NCBI RefSeq assembly: GCF_010365285.1
Contig: NZ_CP048286.1
Location: 434,001-498,000 of the forward strand
Length of the DNA: 64,000 nucleotides
Direction: 5' to 3'
DNA from: Paenibacillus rhizovicinus
GTDB taxonomy: Bacteria; Bacillota; Bacilli; Paenibacillales; Paenibacillaceae
Shown here: positions 1 to 7,537 of the stretch, in pieces
Numbering within the stretch: the stretch's first letter is position 1
Layout: each line of letters starts with the position of its first letter
The notes under the pieces: model-generated
Told to the model about the DNA's origin: nothing
What the model saw: only the letters and a program-made list of their open reading frames with translations
The model's database searches: none
Made by a program: the position numbers and the translations under genes

Positions 1-304
1 TATAAAACTCGATGCCCGCTTGATACGCTTTGCTGATCATCGCTTTGTTCTCGATTTGGGAGATCATGACATACTTGCCCTCGTACCCTTCTTGCTTCAA
101 ACGAGCGATCGTCTCGATTCCGTCCTGATCCGGCATCAACAAATCGATGAGCACGACATCGGGGTTCTCGTCCAGTACGAGCTTTTTCCCTTCAACGCCT
201 CCCGCCGCCGTCCCGACAACCTCGCCGACGCCGCCTTGCTCGATAATCGTCTGCAGCATCCGCCTGCTTACCGCGTCATCGTCGACAATACAAAACGACA
301 GCAT
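1..304 (-). CDS. glnL: GlnL/YcbB-like response regulator, 5' part only
   Basis: Receiver-domain start of a response regulator that continues past the left edge. About 101 residues are visible. They show the acidic pocket (VDDD at residues 7-10), a phospho-acceptor region reading DVVLIDLLMPDQDG, and the MISQIENK segment where CheY-like folds place the conserved Ser/Thr. It lies 5 bp after the GlnK-like kinase, and the pair follows a glutamine-type ABC operon. In Bacillus, GlnK-GlnL senses glutamine and controls glutamine uptake and utilisation genes, so the context supports the name. The ATG at 302-304 has GGGAG upstream. The output domain is not in the window, so the exact subfamily is an inference. 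Confidence 0.8.
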   Translation of the reverse strand, partial: MLSFCIVDDDAVSRRMLQTIIEQGGVGEVVGTAAGGVEGKKLVLDENPDVVLIDLLMPDQDGIETIARLKQEGYEGKYVMISQIENKAMISKAYQAGIEFY

Positions 305-309
305 AGCGC

Positions 310-1569
310 CTACACTCCCTTCATCAGCTTCGCGGTCGGAAAGGCCGCGGCGAACGTCGTCTCGGCATTCCTCCCCGGTTCCGCCAAGAGCAATCTTCCG
401 GCGAACGAGCCGACGATATCGCGAACATGCGAGAGGCCGATGCCGGTCGCCGCGACGCCTTCCTGATTGAATTTGGTCGTAAATCCGGGCTCGAACACCA
501 TGTCTATGTCCTGCTCGGCAATCCCCGGACCCGTATCGCTGACGATAAACAAGGTTTCTCCCTCTCGTTCTCGTACGCGGATACGAATCGTTCCCTGCCG
601 TTCGATCGCTTCGACCGAGTTGGCCGCCAAGTTATTGAGCACGGTGATCAGCGGAATATAATTCACGGTCAGATAATCGACGCCGACGTCCGTCTCGATT
701 CGAACCTCTTTCCGCAGCATCCGGCTGTATTCGCCGTTGGACTTCCTCACGAGCTCGACGATCTCCGTCAACGTCATTTCCGGAGCGCGCTCCAGATCGA
801 CCAGCTTCATCAGTCCTGCCAGGATGCGCTGCGAATCCTTCTTCACCTCGTGAATCTGCTGCGTGATCCCGAGGACGGTGCGGCCGTAGTCGCTCAACCC
901 TTCTTCGTTCAGCCGGCCGTACAGGTCGTGACTCTTCGCGGTGATCTGTTCGATCATATCCATCGACTTGCGCAAATAGAAGACCTCGCCGTAGAGCCCG
1001 CTGCCGACATTGATCATTTGTTCCATCCGTTTCTGCTGTTCGGCGTGAACGCTTCGCATCTGGTGCACCGCGATGCTGCTGTATATGCCGGTCGTAAAAT
1101 AGCTGCGCACCACGGCGATGACCGAAATCAGCAGCCATTGACCGGCCTGAAAATACGGCAGTCCGAAAGCGGCGCTGCGCATCAGCAGCTCGGCTTCGTT
1201 GGACACGACGTCGATCAACGACACGCAAGCGCCGAGAATAAGCGGATTCAATTGATGCAGTCTGCGTTGAATGAGGGCCATCCCCGCCCCGAAGACGACG
1301 TAATAAAGCATGGCGGAGAAATGCGTCTTCACGCTGCCTAGAAGTTCGAACGTCCCCGCCGATGCGGCTCCGTCGAACGATATCCGGAACAGCAGCACCG
1401 TCGCTCCGGCGGCGATTCCCGTCCGCCAATAGGGCAAATGGCTCATCAACAGCAGCAGGAACAGAAAGGCGCTGCTGCCAAGTCCGATGCGAAAGACCTC
1501 GCCGATGAACGGGTTGATCTTGAACTCCCCGGCAACGGCGACGACGATGGCAACGACGGTCATTTGCAT
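310..1569 (-). CDS. glnK: GlnK-like sensor histidine kinase
   Basis: Membrane sensor kinase of 419 residues. The first ~190 residues hold several hydrophobic segments, followed by a dimerisation region and a C-terminal HATPase with an N box (LNNLAANSVEA), a G1 box (VSDTGPGIA) and a G2 box (TGIGLSHV). The phospho-acceptor region is atypical, as in the DctS/CitA/GlnK-like group. It is the partner of the adjoining response regulator and probably reports glutamine availability to the transporter operon just upstream. The start is uncertain: the ATG at 1569 lacks a clear ribosome binding site. The same frame stays open and protein-like upstream (residues LPIAIQKWSKSES) back to about 1629, with no ATG, GTG or TTG, so a rare ATT start at 1627-1629 is possible. 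Confidence 0.82.
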   Translation of the reverse strand: MQMTVVAIVVAVAGEFKINPFIGEVFRIGLGSSAFLFLLLLMSHLPYWRTGIAAGATVLLFRISFDGAASAGTFELLGSVKTHFSAMLYYVVFGAGMALIQRRLHQLNPLILGACVSLIDVVSNEAELLMRSAAFGLPYFQAGQWLLISVIAVVRSYFTTGIYSSIAVHQMRSVHAEQQKRMEQMINVGSGLYGEVFYLRKSMDMIEQITAKSHDLYGRLNEEGLSDYGRTVLGITQQIHEVKKDSQRILAGLMKLVDLERAPEMTLTEIVELVRKSNGEYSRMLRKEVRIETDVGVDYLTVNYIPLITVLNNLAANSVEAIERQGTIRIRVREREGETLFIVSDTGPGIAEQDIDMVFEPGFTTKFNQEGVAATGIGLSHVRDIVGSFAGRLLLAEPGRNAETTFAAAFPTAKLMKGV

Positions 1570-1641
1570 GCTTTCGGATTTCGACCACTTTTGAATGGCT
1601 ATAGGAAGGACTCCCGTCGGTATTCTAATGTCCGCCGTTGC

Positions 1642-2292
1642 TTAGACCCATTTATTTTCGAGGCGTTTGGCCGCAAGCGACAGCGCGTAGTTGACCGCGA
1701 AATACAAGACGGCCACGAGCGCGAGAATCGGGAGGGTATAGTTGAAATTTTGCGCGATGACGATCTTCGCATTGTGCATCAGCTCCGGAAGCGAGATGAC
1801 GATGGCAAGCGACGTGTCCTTGAGCAGGGAGATGAACTGGCTCACGATCGGCGGCACCATGCGCCTCAGTCCCTGCGGAAGCACGATATGCCACACGGTC
1901 TGCGCGGCGGTCAATCCGGACGAACGGGCAGCTTCGATCTGGCCTCTCGGGATGGAAGTCAGTCCGCTGCGCACGATTTCCGAAATCATCGCGGCTTCGA
2001 AGACCGCCAGACCGATAATGGCCGAGCTCATGACCCCCAGCTTGACGCCGACGTCCGGCATCGCGAAATAAGTGAAGAACAAGATCAGCAGCAGCGGCAA
2101 ATTGCGGATCAGCTCGACGAGCCCCCCGAGGATGCGGGATAAGACCGGAATTCTCATATAGCGCAGCGTACCCGTGATGCTGCCCAGCGCGAAGCTCAGC
2201 ACGATTGCGACGAAGGCAACCCAAAGCGTGATGCCGAAGCCTTTCAGGATGAAGATGAGATTATGGTATGAGAAAGCGCCTGCAATGTCCAT
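1642..2292 (-). CDS. glnP: Amino-acid ABC transporter permease (GlnP-like)
   Basis: Inner-membrane permease of the HisM/GlnP family, 216 residues, the usual length. It has about five membrane segments and the EAA loop that contacts the ATPase (EAARSSGLTAAQT, with GLRRMVPPI after it). It should form a heterodimer with the permease encoded 19 bp upstream, fed by the lipoprotein receptor and driven by the ATPase of the same operon. The substrate is most likely glutamine or another polar amino acid, judged from the receptor type and the GlnK/GlnL neighbours. The gene order ATPase, receptor, permease, permease matches Bacillus glnQHMP. Confidence 0.88.
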   Translation of the reverse strand: MDIAGAFSYHNLIFILKGFGITLWVAFVAIVLSFALGSITGTLRYMRIPVLSRILGGLVELIRNLPLLLILFFTYFAMPDVGVKLGVMSSAIIGLAVFEAAMISEIVRSGLTSIPRGQIEAARSSGLTAAQTVWHIVLPQGLRRMVPPIVSQFISLLKDTSLAIVISLPELMHNAKIVIAQNFNYTLPILALVAVLYFAVNYALSLAAKRLENKWV

Positions 2293-2311
2293 CCTCCGAT
2301 CCTCCTATACG

Positions 2312-2968
2312 TTAGTAGCCGTTCTTGGCCAATTTTCGTTCCAGCCGCAGCGCCGCGAAGCTTAACGGCAAGGTCAGAACGAGGTACAGCGCCGCGACGA
2401 AGATATACGTGTCGAAGGTCGCGTACGTCTTGCCGGCCACCTGATCGCCGGAATACATCAGGTCGAATCCGGCAAACACGCCGAGAATCGACGAATTCTT
2501 CACGAGGTTGATGAATTGGTTGCTGAGCGGCGGAATGACGATGCGGATCGCTTGCGGCAGCACGACATGCCGCATCGTCTGCATGTACGACAATCCCGAC
2601 GCCCTGGCCGCCTCGGTTTGACCGGACGGGACGCTCATGATGCCCGCCCGAATGGCCTCGGCGACGAAGGATGCGGTATATACCATTAGCCCGACCGTGC
2701 CGCATACGAATCCGCTTAACGTCACTCCAAGCGAAGGCAAGCCCAAGTAAAACACGAAAACGACCAGCAGCAGCGGTATGTTCCGAATGAACTCGACGTA
2801 AGCCGTCCCGAGCCACCGCAGCGGCCTGACGGACGAAATGCGGAATACGGCGATGATCGTCCCGAGCGCGAAGCTGCCGAGCAAGGCAATGACGCTTGCC
2901 CAGATCGTGTTGCCAAACCCTTTCATGTAGATTCCGAAATGATCCGTAAAAATCGATAGATCCGGCAT
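2312..2968 (-). CDS. glnM: Amino-acid ABC transporter permease (GlnM-like)
   Basis: Second permease of the glutamine-type importer, 218 residues from the ATG at 2966-2968. That start is preceded by a strong GGGAGGGG site. A longer reading begins at 3079 inside the upstream receptor gene but adds residues unlike the family, so the shorter start is preferred. The protein has about five membrane helices and the EAA motif (EAARASGLSYMQT). Homologues are His/Glu/Gln-type permeases of the 3.A.1.3 family. The gene is 80 bp after the receptor gene and 19 bp before the partner permease, so the four transport genes are surely one transcript. Confidence 0.9.
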   Translation of the reverse strand: MPDLSIFTDHFGIYMKGFGNTIWASVIALLGSFALGTIIAVFRISSVRPLRWLGTAYVEFIRNIPLLLVVFVFYLGLPSLGVTLSGFVCGTVGLMVYTASFVAEAIRAGIMSVPSGQTEAARASGLSYMQTMRHVVLPQAIRIVIPPLSNQFINLVKNSSILGVFAGFDLMYSGDQVAGKTYATFDTYIFVAALYLVLTLPLSFAALRLERKLAKNGY

Positions 2969-3048
2969 GCTATCCCCTCCCGCTGTTCCCGATATGCAGA
3001 AGATGGGCGGCACTTGGCCGCCCATCCTACTTGTCGCAACGCCGGCGT

Positions 3049-3858
3049 CTAATCCCCGGATGGAGATTGGCCGATCCATTTCTCGTAAATCTTGTCGTAC
3101 TCGCCATTGTCGTGCAGCTTCTTCAATCCTTCGTTGACGCTGTTCAGCAGATCGGTTTCGCCTTTCTTGATCGCGATGCCGTATGGCTCGTCGGTGAACG
3201 GTTCGCCGACAACCTCGTAGCCCGGATCCTGAACGGCCATGCCGTACAGAATCGCGTTGTCGGTCGTCAGCGTGTCGCCCTGGCCGGCTTTAAGCGCGCT
3301 AAACGCGTCCTGATAGTTGTCGAACTCCAGGATGGACGCATCCGGCACTTTCGCTTTGATATTGTCGACAGAGGTCGAGCCTTTGACGGCCAGCACTTTC
3401 GTGCCTTTCTTGATGTCGTCGATGCTCTTGATCGCGCTCCCTTTCTTCACGAGGAGAGACTGCCCCGCCTTGAAGTACACGTCGGAGAAATCGACTTCCT
3501 TCTTGCGCTCGTCCGTAATCGTCATCGTGGCGACGATCATATCGATGTCGTTATTATTGAGCATCGGAATGCGCGTCTTGGACGTGACCTCCTTAAGCTC
3601 GAGCTTGGTCTCGTCGCCGAGAATGTCCTTGGCGAGCGCTTTGGCGATGTCGACGTCGAAGCCTTCGACGCTGCCGCTCGCCGGATCCTTCAGGCCGAAC
3701 AGCTTGGTATCGTACTTGACGCCGACGACGAGCTTCCCCCGGCTCTGTATGTCGCCAAGCGCCGACTTCGTTTCCTCCGTGCTCCCGCATCCGGCCAGTG
3801 CGGCCGTGGCAAGCAGCGCCATGATGATGCCGACCGTCATCCAGCTTCTTCTCTTCAT
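3049..3858 (-). CDS. glnH: Glutamine-type solute-binding lipoprotein
   Basis: Extracytoplasmic receptor of 269 residues. It has an N-terminal lipoprotein signal (KRR, hydrophobic stretch, lipobox LAGC with the modified Cys at residue 24), then the SBP_bac_3 fold: GKLVVGVKYDTKLFG, the FDVDIAKALAKDILG segment, and the ligand-anchoring stretch RIPMLNNNDIDMIVATMT. It is anchored to the outer leaflet and delivers substrate to the two permeases. A GAGAGGAG site lies upstream of the ATG. The ligand is predicted to be glutamine from family and neighbours, although aspartate or glutamate receptors look very similar. Confidence 0.9.
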   Translation of the reverse strand: MKRRSWMTVGIIMALLATAALAGCGSTEETKSALGDIQSRGKLVVGVKYDTKLFGLKDPASGSVEGFDVDIAKALAKDILGDETKLELKEVTSKTRIPMLNNNDIDMIVATMTITDERKKEVDFSDVYFKAGQSLLVKKGSAIKSIDDIKKGTKVLAVKGSTSVDNIKAKVPDASILEFDNYQDAFSALKAGQGDTLTTDNAILYGMAVQDPGYEVVGEPFTDEPYGIAIKKGETDLLNSVNEGLKKLHDNGEYDKIYEKWIGQSPSGD

Positions 3859-3905
3859 GATTTCAAACTCCTCTCCATATTGGAATTGCGCACGCGTGCA
3901 AGCCG

Positions 3906-4634
3906 TTAATGGCGCAGCACGCGATTGAGAAACAGTCGTGCCCTTTCTTCCCGCGGCTGCTCGAAGAATTCCTCCGGCGGAGCGACTTCGACAATCTGTC
4001 CTTTATCCATGAAAACGACGCGGTCCGCCACTTCCCGCGCGAATCCCATCTCGTGCGTGACGACGACCATCGTCATCCCTTCATGCGCCAAGGTCTTCAT
4101 GACGTCCAGCACCTCGCCGACCATTTCCGGGTCGAGCGCGGAGGTCGGTTCGTCGAAGAGCATGATCTTCGGCTTCATGGCCAGCGCTCTGGCGATAGCC
4201 ACCCGCTGCTGCTGACCGCCCGACAGCTGCGAGGGGAACGCTTCCGCTTTGTCCCCGATGCCGACTTTCTCCAGGTACATTCTGGCCGTCTCCGCCGCTT
4301 GCGGCTTCGGGACGCCGAGTGCCTTCATCGGTGCCAGCGTAATATTATCGATCACTTTCATATGGGGATAGAGATTGAAGTGCTGGAACACCATGCCGAT
4401 TTCCCGCCGCAGCTTGTTGATATCGGCTTGCTTATCGGTGACGTCGACTCCGTTTACGGACAGTCCGCCGCTCGTGATCGTCTCTAGCCGGTTTATGCAG
4501 CGGAGGAGCGTGCTCTTCCCCGATCCGGACGGGCCGACCACGACGACGACTTCGCCCTGCGCGATCCGCAGCTCGATGCCTTTCAGTACATGAAAATCGC
4601 CAAAATGCTTTTCGACTTGCTGAAATTCGATCAT
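3906..4634 (-). CDS. glnQ: Amino-acid ABC transporter ATPase (GlnQ-like)
   Basis: ATP-binding subunit of 242 residues, normal for polar amino-acid importers. Walker [10 protein letters not shown] is at residues 34-42, the ABC signature LSGGQ at 137-141, Walker B LFDEP at 159-163 and the D-loop SALDPE just after. It is the first gene of the transporter operon; the receptor gene starts 47 bp after its stop. It energises import through the two permeases. Regulation is likely at the promoter region upstream, which carries a conspicuous palindrome (4687-4722), possibly a site for the GlnL-like regulator or a global nitrogen regulator. Confidence 0.92.
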   Translation of the reverse strand: MIEFQQVEKHFGDFHVLKGIELRIAQGEVVVVVGPSGSGKSTLLRCINRLETITSGGLSVNGVDVTDKQADINKLRREIGMVFQHFNLYPHMKVIDNITLAPMKALGVPKPQAAETARMYLEKVGIGDKAEAFPSQLSGGQQQRVAIARALAMKPKIMLFDEPTSALDPEMVGEVLDVMKTLAHEGMTMVVVTHEMGFAREVADRVVFMDKGQIVEVAPPEEFFEQPREERARLFLNRVLRH

Positions 4635-4686
4635 CGCAATCCCCTTTCCCCGTTACTTTGCGTCTCTCGGATGGACGGGTCATGTT

Positions 4687-4722
4687 GGTTCCCATATGTT
4701 GTAGACAACTATAACGGGAACC
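4687..4722. promoter_or_regulatory. Nested palindrome upstream of glnQ
   Basis: Perfect 7-bp outer arms GGTTCCC and GGGAACC enclose a second palindrome, GTTGTAGACAAC. On the minus strand a TATAGT hexamer that could act as a -10 lies inside it. The element is about 55 to 90 bp upstream of the glnQ start. It could be an operator for the operon or a hairpin in the leader. It does not match the TnrA/GlnR consensus that I know. Confidence 0.45.
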
Positions 4723-4819
4723 TACGCAATCCTAACGAATCCGACATGAAATTCATCATTATTTTCCAAGCGCTTGTCCGGCTTCCATCCTGAGACATCC
4801 CGTAGAAGCCCGGCAAATC

Positions 4820-4850
4820 AAAAAAGCCGCCCGTATTAACCGGCAGCTTC
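4820..4850 (-). terminator. Hairpin with T-run, likely end of the cupin/adh transcript
   Basis: Read on the minus strand, GCTGCC and GGGCGGC can pair around a short loop, and six T residues follow. It lies ~370 bp beyond the cupin stop. It also resembles the hairpin at 5146-5170 (shared CCGGCAGCTT), so it may belong to a repeat family rather than be a dedicated terminator. Confidence 0.45.
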
Positions 4851-4858
4851 AGATTGCA

Positions 4859-5170
4859 GAGAAACCCACGTTTTTTCAAAACGGCGGGTTTCTCTTATTT
4901 AATTCTGGTTTAACATTAGGGCTTCGGAGAGCGATTCACCCGTCGAAGCCCTCCTTTAAGGCCTGGGCAGCCTGCGGCTGCACCCAATACACTACAATAC
5001 CAGAAAAGCAGTGAAACCGGAGCATGTACTGTACCCGGTACACTACATTACCGGAAAACCGGCAAATCCGGGGCATGTACTGTACCAGAGTCGCCGAATA
5101 AATACAGAAGTGCCGAAAAGTCCGCTGGACTTTCTCGACACTCTTAAGCTGCCGTATAAACCGGCAGCTT
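4859..5170. repeat. Gene-free repeat and hairpin cluster
   Basis: No convincing gene is present between 4635 and 5218. The stretch holds a hairpin with 9-bp arms GAGAAACCC/GGGTTTCTC (4859-4894), then two degenerate tandem copies of a 51-bp unit (4988-5038 and 5039-5088) sharing TACACTACA, ACCGGAAAA-like and GCATGTACTGTACC blocks. After these comes a near-perfect hairpin GTGCCGAAAAGTCC/GGACTTTCTCGACAC (5109-5142) and a perfect 9-bp hairpin AAGCTGCCG/CGGCAGCTT (5146-5170). The density of inverted and direct repeats suggests a dispersed intergenic repeat element. Confidence 0.6.
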
Positions 5171-5218
5171 GACTTTCGTCTATTTCATCTTTTCGTTGTC
5201 TATTTCGTAAATTTCTAA

Positions 5219-5620
5219 TCAATCCCGTGACAAGTATTGATCGTCGCTCACTTTCTCCAGCCATTCAACGGCCTTGCCATCCAAGCGTTCTTGAATGGCG
5301 ATATGGGTCATAGCCGTGGTCGGCGATGCCCCGTGCCAATGTTTCTCGCCTGGCGGGAACCAAACGACGTCGCCGGGATTGATTTCCTCGATTCGGCCGC
5401 CTTCCCGTTGGACCCGTCCGTGTCCCGCGGTTACGATCAGCGTTTGTCCCAGCGGGTGCGTATGCCATGCTGTTCGCGCCCCGGGCTCGAACGTAACAGC
5501 CGCTGCAGCGACGCGCGCCGGATCAGCTGCTTCAATCAAAGGATCGATGCGAACCGTACCGGTAAAGTAATCAAAAGGTCCTTTGCCTGATGGCTGTGAT
5601 CCAATTCTTCTGATTTCCAT
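5219..5620 (-). CDS. Small cupin-domain protein
   Basis: A 133-residue single-cupin protein. Cupin motif 1 appears as the WHTHPLGQ stretch (H53, H55) with a following glycine-rich turn, and motif 2 as PGEKHWHG (H94, H96), so the usual metal-binding histidines are present. Similar small cupins are annotated as carboxymuconolactone-decarboxylase-associated or mandelonitrile-lyase-like; the reaction here cannot be told from sequence. The ATG has a GGAGGT site 9 nt upstream. It follows the broken alcohol dehydrogenase by 55 bp on the same strand and was probably co-transcribed with it under the divergent TetR regulator. Confidence 0.8.
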   Translation of the reverse strand: MEIRRIGSQPSGKGPFDYFTGTVRIDPLIEAADPARVAAAAVTFEPGARTAWHTHPLGQTLIVTAGHGRVQREGGRIEEINPGDVVWFPPGEKHWHGASPTTAMTHIAIQERLDGKAVEWLEKVSDDQYLSRD

Positions 5621-5675
5621 TATTCAACTACCTCCATGAACATAATAAATTCGTGAAAATGAACGGTCTTTCGCC

Positions 5676-6716
5676 CTACAACGTGGAAATGTCGATCACG
5701 CAGCGGTAGCGTACCTCACTGCGCAAGATTCGTCCATACGCTTCGTCTACTTGATCGGCACGGATGATTTCGATTTGCGGCGCAATGCCGTGCTCGGCTG
5801 CAAAATCAAGCATCTCCTGCGTCTCGGGCAGCCCGCCCACCAAGGAACCTGCAATGCTGCGGCGGCTCATGATCAGGGAGAAAACTTGATAGTGGCTTGG
5901 TTCCGCCGGCGCACCTACGTTCACAAGCGTGCCGTCAACGCGCAGCAGCGATAAATATTGATCCACGTCGATCGCGGCGGACACCGTATTCAGAATCAGA
6001 TCGAAACGGCCGGCAAGCGTGCGAAACGTTTCAGGATCCAGGGTGGAATAGTAGTGATCGGCCCCGAAGCGCAAGGCTTCGGTTTCTTTATCGCTCGCCC
6101 GGCTTAGGACGGTCACTTCCGCTCCCATGGCATGCGCGAACTGGATCGCCACATGGCCAAGACCGCCCATCCCGAGTATCGCCACTCTTTTCCCCGGACA
6201 TGCATGCCAGCGCTTCAACGGCGAGTAAGTGGTGATGCCAGCGCACAATAGCGGACTGGCCGCCTCCAGCGCCATGCCATCCGGAATGTGCACGACGAAC
6301 CTTTCCGTGACGACGATGGCTTGGCTATAACCGCCATAGGTGGGTTGACCTTCATAATCCAGCGAGTTATAGGTAGCGACGAAACCTTTCGCACAATGCT
6401 GCTCTTCACCGCGAAGGCAGTATTCGCACGCTCCTCATGAATCCACGTAACAGCCTACGCCGACCCGATCGCCGACGGCGAATTTCGTAACCTGATCCCC
6501 GACCGCGGTGACAATCCCGGTGATTTCATGACCGGGCACCATGGGGAAGATCCCTCCGGCCCAGTCTCCGTGCGCGCTATGAATATCGGAATGGCAAATG
6601 CCGCTGAACTTAATATCGATCGCAACATCGTCCGGCCGTAATCGGCGCCTTTCGATGGTCGTTTTCTCGAATGCCGCTTTGGCAGCGGAAACGCTTAATA
6701 CGCGTGTGGTACACAT
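5676..6716 (-). pseudogene. Zinc-dependent alcohol dehydrogenase interrupted by in-frame TGA
   Basis: Medium-chain NAD(P)-dependent alcohol dehydrogenase of the YahK/AdhC type, 346 codons in one frame except for a TGA at 6435-6437 (codon 94). Before the stop are the catalytic-zinc residues (GICHSDIH and PGHE). After it the frame continues through CEYC, a Rossmann GMGGLGHVA motif and the normal C terminus. The TGA sits exactly where the first of the four structural-zinc cysteines should be; the other three (C97, C100, C108) remain. The simplest reading is a TGC or TGT to TGA point mutation. The ATG at 6716 has an AAGGAG site; a longer reading to 6782 is less likely. There is no frameshift. Confidence 0.8.
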
Positions 6717-6755
6717 GAAGCCACTCTCCTTGTCCTTATCGCATTCGGTTCGCGT

Positions 6756-6846
6756 AATCAAATCGAATTGATTAATGAACACATGTCTATTATTATATTA
6801 GGAGCCGCGTAACCGCAATGGTTAATGCAGCGGGATCTGTTCATTA
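6756..6846. promoter_or_regulatory. Palindromic operator region between adh and tetR
   Basis: Two inverted repeats lie in the divergent gap. The first is AATCAA/TTGATT around a 6-bp centre (6756-6773). The second has 12-bp arms TAATGAACACAT (6773-6784) and ATCTGTTCATTA (6835-6846) with one mismatch. Such sites are typical of TetR autoregulation and control of a divergent target. Confidence 0.5.
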
Positions 6847-6900
6847 CTCAACACATAAGCGAAATATGTCGCGTATCTTAGAAAGTTTGGTGGGTAAACG

Positions 6901-7449
6901 ATGGCTAAAGTGGACCGGAGAATTCTTAAAACGCAGGAAGCGTTGAAAAAAGCGATGCTCGAACTGATGACGGAGAAAAATTTCGACGATATCACCATTC
7001 AGGATCTGGCCGACCGCGCAAACGTAAATCGCGGAACCATATATCTCCATTACCAGGACAAATTCGATTTATTGGATAAACTCATCGAAGCCCATTTGCA
7101 CGAGCTGGGAGCGATGAACGAATGGGCTTGCGAGCTGGATTGGAAGGATGCGCTCGTTCCTTACTTCGAATTCTTCGAGCGCAATTATTTGTTTTATTCC
7201 ACCATGTTAACGAGCAAAGAAGCGCCGTCATCGTTCAGAGTCCGGCTTCTCGCTTCGTTCATGGAAGGCTTCAAAGGCGAGATCGACAGGGATTCCGGAA
7301 GAAATTCGGATTTAAACGACGATGTCATGCTGCAATACTCGGGCACCGCCTATGTAGGCGTGATCGAGTGGTGGATCAAGAATGGCATGCCTTATCCGGC
7401 CAAGGATATGGCTAAGCAAGTAGGCACTTTATTGGGAAGAAGCTTATAG
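6901..7449 (+). CDS. TetR/AcrR-family transcriptional regulator
   Basis: A 182-residue repressor. The N-terminal helix-turn-helix covers roughly residues 26-60 (DDITIQDLADRANVNRGTIY then LHYQDKFDLLDKL), the classical TetR arrangement. The C-terminal part resembles the TetR_C_33-type ligand domain common in Bacillales. It is transcribed away from the alcohol dehydrogenase/cupin genes and the gap between them carries inverted repeats, so it probably controls those genes and itself. A GGTGGG site precedes the ATG. The inducer is unknown; an aldehyde or other electrophile would fit the target genes but is only inference. Confidence 0.88.
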   Translation: MAKVDRRILKTQEALKKAMLELMTEKNFDDITIQDLADRANVNRGTIYLHYQDKFDLLDKLIEAHLHELGAMNEWACELDWKDALVPYFEFFERNYLFYSTMLTSKEAPSSFRVRLLASFMEGFKGEIDRDSGRNSDLNDDVMLQYSGTAYVGVIEWWIKNGMPYPAKDMAKQVGTLLGRSL

Positions 7450-7468
7450 GCGGCGCCTGCCACAAGAA

Positions 7469-7501
7469 TAAAAAAGCAGAGGGCAATGAAGCTCCCTCTG
7501 C
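7469..7501 (-). terminator. Terminator of the beta-helix glycosidase gene
   Basis: On the minus strand an 8-bp perfect stem GCAGAGGG/CCCTCTGC is followed by six T residues. It lies just beyond the stop codon at 7538 and between convergent genes, so it may also stop the tetR transcript. Confidence 0.85.
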
Positions 7502-7537
7502 TTGGCGCGAAGATTGGATTACCGATCCATGATAAGC

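Noticed and set aside
310..1588. Long overlapping reading frames on both strands over the sensor kinase gene
   Set aside because: They are antisense or frame shadows of glnK with no family resemblance and with composition imposed by the GC-rich codons of the real gene. The same holds for long plus-strand frames opposite cysI (36379-37437), nrdJ (19196-20824) and the glycosidase.
2312..3079. Longer permease starting within the receptor gene
   Set aside because: The extra 37 residues are unlike the family, and a strong ribosome binding site precedes the ATG at 2968.
6391..6437. Selenocysteine insertion site after the TGA in the alcohol dehydrogenase
   Set aside because: The hairpin that follows is short and its CTTC loop lacks the features of bacterial SECIS elements. 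Structural-zinc cysteines are not known selenocysteine sites. Kept as a finding only because of the exact Cys position.
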